From NCBI GenBank assembly GCA_947168365.1, contig CAMVLO010000068.1, positions 1 through 19,158 of the forward strand: DNA of 19,158 bases. Direction: 5' to 3'. The translations under genes were made by a program, and so were the position numbers. Numbering within the stretch: the first letter of the stretch is position 1; each line of letters starts with the position of its first letter. The notes under the pieces were generated by a model. That model saw nothing but the letters and a program-made list of their open reading frames with translations, was not told the DNA's origin and made no database searches. Origin of the DNA: UBA3824 sp017541145 (GTDB lineage: Bacteria > Bacteroidota > Bacteroidia > Bacteroidales > UBA3824). Below, one piece after another: positions 1-5,657 of this stretch.

Positions 1-492
1 AAAGAATACCGTGCCACGGGCGGCAACCGTGCGTTACTCAATGATTACCACCGCAGAAGCGACAGCTTGGCGCAGTGGCAAATCAACTTTTTGCCCTACA
101 AAGACCAACAATACGGCTTTGACTATCTCGGCAGCGGTAGCCATGGAATATTCTCAGGTTCAGAATATTACCCGTATTTGTCCGGCAATTATGATTTACG
201 TTTCAAGAGCGTAGAATGTGGCAAAACTGACAAAGTGATTGTAGATTTTGGCAGTTATCCTGAAAGGGATTCTGTTGTTTTCAAAGACAAATGGGGTGTA
301 AAACTCAAAGTTTCAAAAGGTAACATCTTGAATTTCAGCGGCGTAACCGATGCTGACACAAATTATATTTACGCCTACCGTGGCGATGAAAAAATCGGTA
401 AACTTTCTGTAAATACTTATAAGAAAAAGTCTTACAAAGTTGTTTCGGTGAGTGTGAACAAGGCAAAATTGCCGGACATTTCTAAAGTGTAA
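1..492 (+). CDS. 3' part of a large secreted multidomain protein (5' end outside window)
   Basis: The frame is open from base 1 and ends at TAA 490-492, so this is the last 163 residues of a longer protein; the TTG at 67 is internal and not a start. The piece is rich in Tyr, Gly, Asp and beta-strand-like stretches (for example YIYAYRGDEKIGKL) and looks like repeated beta domains of a secreted or surface protein. It begins with EYRATGGN, which is echoed (GYRAIGGN) in the decayed copy near 18440. It stops abruptly after LPDISKV, and a different tail continues at once in another frame (486-617), so the natural C-terminus has probably been lost or displaced. From memory, similar segments occur in big Bacteroidota proteins that end in variable effector domains, but no catalytic motif is visible here. 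Function unknown. Confidence 0.6.
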   Translation, partial: KEYRATGGNRALLNDYHRRSDSLAQWQINFLPYKDQQYGFDYLGSGSHGIFSGSEYYPYLSGNYDLRFKSVECGKTDKVIVDFGSYPERDSVVFKDKWGVKLKVSKGNILNFSGVTDADTNYIYAYRGDEKIGKLSVNTYKKKSYKVVSVSVNKAKLPDISKV

Positions 493-617
493 TAAATGCA
501 GCTTTAAATTTTTTACCTCATAAGGCTAATGATCCATTGTTTCGTTATACAACAGATCAACTTGTGGATTTATGGAGTAAGTTTTTAGGTGGACAAATTG
601 ATTTTATAATTAAATAA
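486..617 (+). pseudogene. Displaced C-terminal tip, out of frame with the preceding gene
   Basis: This 43-codon open stretch has no start codon of its own. It overlaps the stop of the preceding frame and ends at TAA 615-617, nine bases before the next gene. It reads like a real protein end (NFLPHKANDPLFRYTTDQL, then LVDLWSKFLGGQIDFIIK). Two explanations fit: a frameshift separated it from the preceding gene, or it is the leftover tip of another allele displaced by recombination, as happens in polymorphic toxin loci. Its tight link to the membrane-protein gene at 627 favours a tip/partner pair. The toxin reading is inference; no family was recognised. Confidence 0.5.
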
Positions 618-626
618 GTTTACAAA

Positions 627-1292
627 ATGAAAGGAAATATTAGAATGTATTTGATTTTATTTTTCATTATTTGGGTGTTATTCTTTTTTGTTTTTTATTA
701 TACAGTTTATTATGAACTAGGTAATTTAGGTACTTGTCTTATTATAATTAATTTTATTCTGTATTGGTACTTTGGGATAAAAATTATATATATGATTACA
801 ATTCCTGAATCTTACAGACCTATTCTTGTTTTATTAGTACCAATAATGGTATGTTTGATGTTTACACCCAAAATACATAGTAGCAAATTGGCATTGCGTG
901 ATATATCAGAGCAAAAAAAAAATATGGGATATTATGTAAAAGTAGCTATTGTAAAAGATTTTAATTATTTTATTTACATTGGGTGGAATTATTCAATTTA
1001 TATAGGCAAAAAAAAATTATATAAAGGTGGTTTTGCATGGTTACCAGACAGTGATACAATTCTAGTTGGAATGCTAAAAACAGGAGATCCTATAGAGCAT
1101 TTTATATTTAAAGAACATCCAACCCATGAAGAGATAGAAAAGGCCAAACAAGGTTTGTGGTATATGGAAGGTGATACAGAAAAAACTTTTAATATATTTG
1201 ATTATGGACGTTTTGTTAAAAATGTTTTTAAGCAAGATAGTATATATAAAAAAAATAGTAAACCGAGAAGTAAATGGATTCCAAGTGACTAA
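627..1292 (+). CDS. Small membrane protein of unknown function, possible immunity protein
   Basis: This encodes 221 residues and starts at ATG 627, nine bases after the displaced tip. The first 80 residues form about three hydrophobic membrane segments (around residues 7-28, 33-57 and 64-82). A soluble, Tyr/Lys-rich C-terminal domain of about 140 residues follows. Codon use is very AT-rich, with many ATA and AAA codons, unlike the housekeeping genes further right, which suggests foreign origin. I do not recognise the family. Its place directly behind a variable tip and before a fresh N-terminal copy is where an immunity gene would lie in a polymorphic toxin cassette, and a membrane location would suit protection against a membrane or periplasmic effector. 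That role is inferred only from position. Confidence 0.6.
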   Translation: MKGNIRMYLILFFIIWVLFFFVFYYTVYYELGNLGTCLIIINFILYWYFGIKIIYMITIPESYRPILVLLVPIMVCLMFTPKIHSSKLALRDISEQKKNMGYYVKVAIVKDFNYFIYIGWNYSIYIGKKKLYKGGFAWLPDSDTILVGMLKTGDPIEHFIFKEHPTHEEIEKAKQGLWYMEGDTEKTFNIFDYGRFVKNVFKQDSIYKKNSKPRSKWIPSD

Positions 1293-1313
1293 TAAAAATA
1301 AACGAAATAAATA

Positions 1314-1472
1314 ATGAAAACTAACCTATTAATAATCTTTTCGTCGTTATTGCTGCTTGCAGCAACAACCTCTCAAGCCCAGCCGTACCTTGCTGCTCTC
1401 TCCAAGCCGGGGAAGGCGGGGATTGAATTGCGGTGGTCGCCAATGAGTTACGAGGCGTGGCAACTCGGTTAG
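1314..1472 (+). pseudogene. Truncated N-terminus of the large secreted protein, copy 1
   Basis: This is a 52-codon frame from ATG 1314 to TAG 1470-1472. It has a signal peptide with a hydrophobic core (LLIIFSSLLLL) and a probable cut before QPYL, followed by a beta-sandwich-like segment (GIELRWSPMSYEAWQLG). It is nearly identical to the start of the 4064-4423 frame, which continues beyond QLG with another 70 residues, whereas this copy stops exactly after QLG. The sequence that follows the break (TAGTA... and TTTTGTGTTAC) is shared with the upstream region of the second nuclease copy, so the break lies at the left edge of the nuclease unit. It may still be translated as a short exported peptide, but it looks like debris. 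Confidence 0.7.
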
Positions 1473-1478
1473 TATCTT

Positions 1479-1509
1479 TTTGTGTTACAGATATTTTTAT
1501 TTATCTTTG
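1479..1509 (+). promoter_or_regulatory. Promoter of the PD-(D/E)XK nuclease gene
   Basis: TTTG at 1479-1482, a 19-base spacer and TATCTTTG at 1502-1509 match the Bacteroidota -33/-7 consensus. The second nuclease copy has the same arrangement with the same 19-base spacing (18833-18863), so the gene appears to travel with its own promoter. It supports the ATG at 1534 over the in-frame ATG at 1480, which would lie upstream of the transcription start. Confidence 0.7.
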
Positions 1510-1533
1510 CATTCAACAAAAAACGTTTTGATT

Positions 1534-2610
1534 ATGGCGCAATTTATAGCAAATCCCATTTACGATTCAGCTTTCAAATATATGATGCAAAACGAGCGTG
1601 CTGCTACCGTTTTGCTCGAAAATCTTCTTGATAAAGAGATACTTAAACTCGAAGTACTTTCCAACGATGTCGCTGTTATCGAGGAAAAAAGCGGTGTCAG
1701 GATTTTGCGTCTTGACTTTTCTGCAAGAGTTAAAGACCGTAAAACCGGCGAAACCGAACTCGTAACAATTGAACTTCAAAAATCGTATCTCGATACTGAA
1801 ATTATGCGTTTTAGGACTTATCTCGGTCAACAATATTCTGATATTAAAAAGACTGATACCGAGATGGTTAAAACTTGGCGTAAAAATAAAGATACCGGCA
1901 AAGTAGAGAATGTTGAGGTTGAAAAACATATTCCGTTGCACATAATTGCGATTTACATCTTGGGACATCCGTTTCAAGAAATCAACATTCAAAAACCTGT
2001 AATTTATAACCGTGCAAATCCGCGAGGAATTGAAAATGAGCATATTCCGGAAGTTATGAAAACCAGATTTTTCCGTGGACTAACACATGATACAATTATT
2101 GTTCAAATTCCGTATCTGAAACGAAATGCAAAAACCAAAGTTGAACAGATTTTGGAAATTTTCTGTCAAGATTACGTATCATCCGGAACCGATCAACTTC
2201 TTGAAATAGATGATTTTGATGAGCGTTCAGCTGAGTTTAAAGAATTGGCACGCCCTTTACAATATGCGGCTTCCGATCCTGAAGTTAGAAAAGTTATGAA
2301 AATAGAAGATGAGATGTCAATCCATTTTCAGAATGTAAAATACGTGACCGACGAAAACGAGGCTTTACATATTTTGGTAGAAGAGAGCCGTCAACAATTA
2401 CAGGAAAGTAGGCAAAAGTTGCAGGAAAGACAGCATCAGTTGCAAGAAAAAGATAGTCAATTGCAAGAACAGCAAAGTCAATTGCAAGAAAAAGACAGTC
2501 AATTGGCAACGTCAATTAAACTGCTTTCAGAATTGGGCATGTTGCCGGAACAGATTGCAGAAAAACTTAAAATATCGGTTGAAACGGTAAATCAGTCGTT
2601 GAAATTGTAA
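1534..2610 (+). CDS. PD-(D/E)XK nuclease family putative transposase (Rpn-like)
   Basis: This encodes 358 residues. ATG 1534 is chosen because it lies 24 bases after the -7 box and because the second copy begins the same way (MAQ.IANPIYDSAFKYMM). The N-terminal two thirds are the nuclease fold: LRLDFSARV supplies the metal-binding Asp and TIELQKS the E-x-Q that replaces E-x-K in Rpn proteins. Residues about 285-325 form a heptad-repeat coiled coil. The C-terminus (LPEQIAEKLKISVETV) looks like a small helix-turn-helix. Family members are annotated as recombination-promoting nucleases or transposases and are often multicopy in Bacteroidota; proof of autonomous transposition is lacking. The gene sits between a broken secreted-protein N-terminus and a C-terminal tip. 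No inverted repeats or target duplication were seen. Confidence 0.85.
   Translation: MAQFIANPIYDSAFKYMMQNERAATVLLENLLDKEILKLEVLSNDVAVIEEKSGVRILRLDFSARVKDRKTGETELVTIELQKSYLDTEIMRFRTYLGQQYSDIKKTDTEMVKTWRKNKDTGKVENVEVEKHIPLHIIAIYILGHPFQEINIQKPVIYNRANPRGIENEHIPEVMKTRFFRGLTHDTIIVQIPYLKRNAKTKVEQILEIFCQDYVSSGTDQLLEIDDFDERSAEFKELARPLQYAASDPEVRKVMKIEDEMSIHFQNVKYVTDENEALHILVEESRQQLQESRQKLQERQHQLQEKDSQLQEQQSQLQEKDSQLATSIKLLSELGMLPEQIAEKLKISVETVNQSLKL
2392..2505 (+). repeat. 21-bp tandem repeat encoding coiled-coil heptads
   Basis: Five full 21-base units and a partial sixth encode the heptads QQLQESR, QKLQERQ, HQLQEKD, SQLQEQQ and SQLQEKD, then SQLATS. The units differ by a few bases, so the array is diverged but could still change copy number by slippage in multiples of seven residues. 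It forms the linker between the nuclease domain and the C-terminal helix-turn-helix-like end. Confidence 0.85.
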
Positions 2611-2619
2611 AAACGTTGA

Positions 2620-2754
2620 AATAATCTTGGTGGAAAACGGAATAAAGTATTTGAAAGAAATAATTTTACTGAAAATTTTATGGATTATTCCGATAGTAGG
2701 TTGATATTTTGGAAAACTGATTGGAAAGAGAACTTTGAAAATATTGATAAATAG
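2620..2754 (+). pseudogene. Displaced C-terminal tip, 44 codons
   Basis: This open stretch follows the nuclease stop after two codons and a TGA (2617-2619). It ends at TAG 2752-2754, eleven bases before the next gene. It has no plausible start but reads like a protein end rich in aromatic and charged residues (NFTENFMDYSDSRLIFWKTD). It parallels 486-617: a short orphan end placed directly before an unknown AT-rich gene. It most likely is the leftover tip of a large secreted protein whose body has been lost. Confidence 0.5.
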
Positions 2755-2765
2755 TAATACAAAAA

Positions 2766-4007
2766 ATGGTAAAGGTAAGATTTATATTGACTTTTTTCTG
2801 GATAATTTTGTTTGATAATTTGAATGCTCAAATTTATCCAAAATCAGGTTCAGAACGTTTATATCAATTTGCAAAAATGATAGGTGCACCATATACTAAT
2901 TTGACGGATAGTGTTGCTAACAATTTTGATAAATTGGAAGACGATTTAATTCGATGGGCGTCTAGAAATTTTACAGAAACAGAAGTTGAATATTATTTAA
3001 CTAGATTTGATTCTGTTAGATGCCGACAAAAAGTACGTGATGAAATATGGAATTTTAATCAGCTTTCAATGATAAAAAGTTTATTTCAATATATTGGTTT
3101 TAAGCATAAGTATTTTAAACCATATAATTATAAATTTTCATTTAGAAAAAGAAATGCGCAAGGGACAAGTTATTATTTTTTTGAATATATAGATTCTAAT
3201 TACCCTTATGTTTTTAATAATTTATATCAAGAGCAATATGACATACAAAAAAAAGAATTATTAGATAAATTAAAACGAGTTGAGGTCGGTGATGTTATAT
3301 ACGTTTTAGGATTAATAGATTCGTATAAAAGTATTCCACTGTTAGAAACAATAATACAAGATACTTTGAAGTATTGTAAATCCGACATTGAAGTAGCAAA
3401 ATTGGCATTAGCAAGACTAGGTAATACTGAATATGAAGAGTCTATCTTAAAAGATACGTTTTGTTCTTGTTTGACATTAATGTATCGTGATAAAGAACCA
3501 ATCTTAATTGATTCATTAAAAGGTGGATGTAATGAATTCTCAAATTTATTTAAATTTTTGTCTAAGTATGTATATATAAATACTCAACAATCAGTTTACA
3601 AATTTACTGATTTTTTACGCTATCGCAAAGATGGACATTTCACTGGAGGCAATGCGTATACGAGGTATTTTTGCGCAGGAGATACAATAAAATATACTTA
3701 TAGAAAGTTTATTTTTTTTCGTAAAACTAAAATATTACTACCAGGTACGATTGGTATTTTGAATGCGACTTACCTTTCGCGACGATATGCAGTTTTGGAA
3801 TATCTATTATATGCTTTAAAAGATAAATATTTTTATGATATTTCTTTCCTTGATGGTTATGTTAAAGAATACTGTGTTGAATATCCTGGAGGTTGTGCTT
3901 TTTCTTGTTGTAATCTTAATCATATCGATGATTATGTTGAGAAAATGTTACAATGGTTAGAAGACAATAAAGGTAATTATAAATTGAATAGACGGGTTTT
4001 ATTTTGA
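2766..4007 (+). CDS. Exported protein of unknown function with a HEAT-like stretch, possible immunity protein
   Basis: This encodes 413 residues from ATG 2766. A signal peptide is clear (RFILTFFWIILFDNLNAQ, probable cut before QIYP), so the product is exported. Residues about 170-235 look like HEAT-type helical repeats (VGDVIYVLGLIDSYKSIPLL, then VAKLALARLGNTEYEESIL). The C-terminal half is rich in Tyr, Phe and Lys and has several Cys, including CAFSCCNLN near the end, which may form disulfides. Codon use is strongly AT-biased. It follows an orphan tip by eleven bases and precedes a new N-terminal copy, the same position as 627-1292, so an immunity role is possible. The frame after the TGA stays open for a further 19 codons, to a TGA at 4065-4067. 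No catalytic motif was found. Confidence 0.6.
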   Translation: MVKVRFILTFFWIILFDNLNAQIYPKSGSERLYQFAKMIGAPYTNLTDSVANNFDKLEDDLIRWASRNFTETEVEYYLTRFDSVRCRQKVRDEIWNFNQLSMIKSLFQYIGFKHKYFKPYNYKFSFRKRNAQGTSYYFFEYIDSNYPYVFNNLYQEQYDIQKKELLDKLKRVEVGDVIYVLGLIDSYKSIPLLETIIQDTLKYCKSDIEVAKLALARLGNTEYEESILKDTFCSCLTLMYRDKEPILIDSLKGGCNEFSNLFKFLSKYVYINTQQSVYKFTDFLRYRKDGHFTGGNAYTRYFCAGDTIKYTYRKFIFFRKTKILLPGTIGILNATYLSRRYAVLEYLLYALKDKYFYDISFLDGYVKEYCVEYPGGCAFSCCNLNHIDDYVEKMLQWLEDNKGNYKLNRRVLF

Positions 4008-4063
4008 CTAAATAAAAATGAAACCGAAAAATTATTAGCAAAATTTAAAGAACGAAATAAACA

Positions 4064-4423
4064 TTGAAAACTAACCTATTAATAATCTTGTCGATGTTGT
4101 TGCTTGCAGCAACAACATCGCAAGCTCAGCCGTACCTTGCAGCCTTATCCAAGCCGGGGAAGGCTGGGATTGAATTGCGGTGGTCGCCAATGAGTTACGA
4201 GGCGTGGCAACTCGGACTTAGCGGCGGTTATATGATTGAACGGGTGGCTGTGCTCAAAAACGGAAAATTGTTAGAACCTGTTGAACGTAAAACATTGACA
4301 CCCAATCCTATAAAGGTTGCAGACAAGTCTGAATGGTCAAAATACGAAAATGATAATTACGCCATGGTTGCCGGCGAATGTATTTTTGGCGATTACGAGG
4401 ACGCGGAAACAAATTTTTTTTAA
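4064..4423 (+). pseudogene. Truncated N-terminus of the large secreted protein, copy 2
   Basis: This is a 119-codon frame with a signal peptide (LLIILSMLLLAATTSQAQ) and a fibronectin-III-like beginning (GIELRWSPMSYEAWQLG, GGYMIERVAVLKNGK). It is nearly identical to 1314-1469 over the shared part, including about 12 bases upstream, except that the ATG has become TTG (4064) and one Leu codon is missing. It ends in an eight-T run (4414-4421); with seven Ts the frame would continue NERAVGIEKS for 11 codons to a stop at about 4454. Even then the protein would lack its body, so the gene is a remnant. It could still yield a short exported protein. Confidence 0.65.
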
Positions 4424-4488
4424 TGAAAGAGCCGTGGGTATTGAAAAAAGTTAAATAAAAATGTCGCAAAAAATATAAAAAAAACGTT

Positions 4489-4502
4489 GTACAAATTTGT
4501 AC
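4489..4502. promoter_or_regulatory. Perfect 14-bp palindrome, possible operator of the ferredoxin gene
   Basis: GTACAAATTTGTAC is its own reverse complement and covers the TTTG of the promoter's -33 element. A dimeric regulator bound here would compete with RNA polymerase. No matching site was noticed elsewhere in the window and the regulator is unknown. Confidence 0.45.
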
Positions 4503-4527
4503 GGTATTATGATTTTACATATCTTTG
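4496..4527 (+). promoter_or_regulatory. Promoter of the ferredoxin gene
   Basis: TTTG at 4496-4499, a 20-base spacer and TATCTTTG at 4520-4527 are an excellent match to the Bacteroidota consensus. Transcription would start near 4535, giving an A-rich leader of about 50 bases before ATG 4586. Confidence 0.75.
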
Positions 4528-4585
4528 TCGTGTTAAAAAAATATCAAACAATCAATTTTTACAAACAATCAAATTAAAAAAAATT

Positions 4586-4756
4586 ATGGCATACGTAATT
4601 AGCAAAGACGACTGTCAAGCATGTGGTACATGCAAAGACGAATGTCCACAAGAAGCAATCATGGAAGGTGATGTTTACACTATCGACGCTGATAAATGTG
4701 TAGAATGTGGTGCATGTGCAGATGCATGTCCATGTGGCGCTATCAAACTTGGTTAA
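4586..4756 (+). CDS. 2[4Fe-4S] ferredoxin
   Basis: This 56-residue clostridial-type ferredoxin starts at ATG 4586; upstream in-frame codons fall in the promoter and leader. Two classic cluster motifs are present: C10-x2-C13-x2-C16-x3-C20-P and C38-x2-C41-x2-C44-x3-C48-P. They bind two [4Fe-4S] clusters that carry low-potential electrons in the cytoplasm, for example for pyruvate:ferredoxin oxidoreductase or hydrogenases in an anaerobe. C50 is an extra Cys beyond the eight ligands. The gene is monocistronic, with a strong promoter and a strong terminator, which fits an abundant small redox carrier. Confidence 0.95.
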   Translation: MAYVISKDDCQACGTCKDECPQEAIMEGDVYTIDADKCVECGACADACPCGAIKLG

Positions 4757-4787
4757 TCATAATACATGGTTAATTAATAAAGAAACA

Positions 4788-4824
4788 AAAAGCGGATCGC
4801 ATTTTATTGCAGTCCGCTTTTTTT
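4788..4824. terminator. Bidirectional rho-independent terminator
   Basis: The stem AAAAGCGGA / TCCGCTTTT encloses a short loop with a small inner GCA/TGC pairing. It is followed by T residues on the plus strand and preceded by A residues, so it can work in both directions between the convergent ferredoxin and mazG genes. Confidence 0.85.
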
Positions 4825-4832
4825 GTAGTATG

Positions 4833-5621
4833 CTATTTCTTTTCTAACTTTTTGGCTTCTTGCCAAAGGTTTTCCATTTCGTTGAGAGTCAAATCTTTGA
4901 TGCTGCGTCCTTGGTCTTTGGCACTTTGCTCGATGTAGTTGAACCGGCGGGTGAATTTTTGGTTGACTAATTCTAAGGCAGTGTCGGCATTGATTCCGTG
5001 ATGTCGTCCCGCGTTGATGAGGGCAAACAGCATGTCGCCAAATTCCAATTCTGCATTGGTTTGGTTCTTGTTGGCTATTTCTACTTCAAATTCAGATATT
5101 TCTTCTTTTACTTTGTTCCATACATCTTGAGCCGAATCCCAGTCGAAACCTACACCGGCGGCTTTGTCGGAAAGTCGGTAGGCTTTTATTATTGACGGCA
5201 ATGATGGTGGTATGCCGCTCAGTACGGTTTTGTTGCCGCCTTTTTCTTTTAGTTTTACTTCTTCCCACATCTTGGATACTTCTTCGGCGGTTTCAGCTTT
5301 GTAGTCACCAAAAATATGAGGATGTCTGAAAACGAGTTTGTCATATAATGTATCGCAGACGTCTTTTAAGTTGAATTGTCCGCGCTCTTCGCCGATTAAT
5401 GCATACATTATAATATGTAATAATACGTCGCCGAGTTCCTTTTTCTCGTCTTGAGGATCGTTTTTTATTATGGCATGCGAAAGCTCATATACTTCTTCTA
5501 CTGATAATGGTCGCAATGTTTCTGGAGTTTGTTTGGCATCCCATGGACATCTTTTTCTGAGGGTTTCTACTGTATCAAGTAATTTTGTAAAAGATTCTAT
5601 AAGTTCTTCGCGGTTTTTCAT
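4833..5621 (-). CDS. mazG: MazG, nucleoside triphosphate pyrophosphohydrolase
   Basis: The 262-residue product has the usual full length of two-domain MazG. It hydrolyses NTPs and dNTPs to the monophosphate and pyrophosphate, and is linked to nucleotide-pool cleaning and the stringent response. The N-terminal domain has CPWDAKQTPETLRP, the acidic helix SVEEVYEL and KKELGDVLLHI, whose Glu and Asp bind Mg2+, then KLVFRHPHIFGD. The C-terminal domain repeats the pattern (KEEISEFEVEI, ELEFGDMLFALINAGRH). The start ATG at 5621 lies 36 bases after the stop of the upstream phosphatase gene on the same strand, so the two are probably co-transcribed. Confidence 0.95.
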   Translation of the reverse strand: MKNREELIESFTKLLDTVETLRKRCPWDAKQTPETLRPLSVEEVYELSHAIIKNDPQDEKKELGDVLLHIIMYALIGEERGQFNLKDVCDTLYDKLVFRHPHIFGDYKAETAEEVSKMWEEVKLKEKGGNKTVLSGIPPSLPSIIKAYRLSDKAAGVGFDWDSAQDVWNKVKEEISEFEVEIANKNQTNAELEFGDMLFALINAGRHHGINADTALELVNQKFTRRFNYIEQSAKDQGRSIKDLTLNEMENLWQEAKKLEKK

Positions 5622-5657
5622 TTTTTGTTGGTTTTGTCAGTATTTTTTTGTGTGCTG

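Noticed and set aside
1480..1533. 18-residue N-terminal extension of the nuclease
   Set aside because: It covers the promoter, and the second copy is conserved only from the later ATG.
2392..2505. Possible CRISPR array
   Set aside because: The units are adjacent without spacers, keep the reading frame and encode coiled-coil heptads.
4008..4067. Open continuation of 19 codons after the TGA of the 2766 gene
   Set aside because: It could be a lost C-terminus or another tip remnant, but it is too short to tell from chance in AT-rich sequence.
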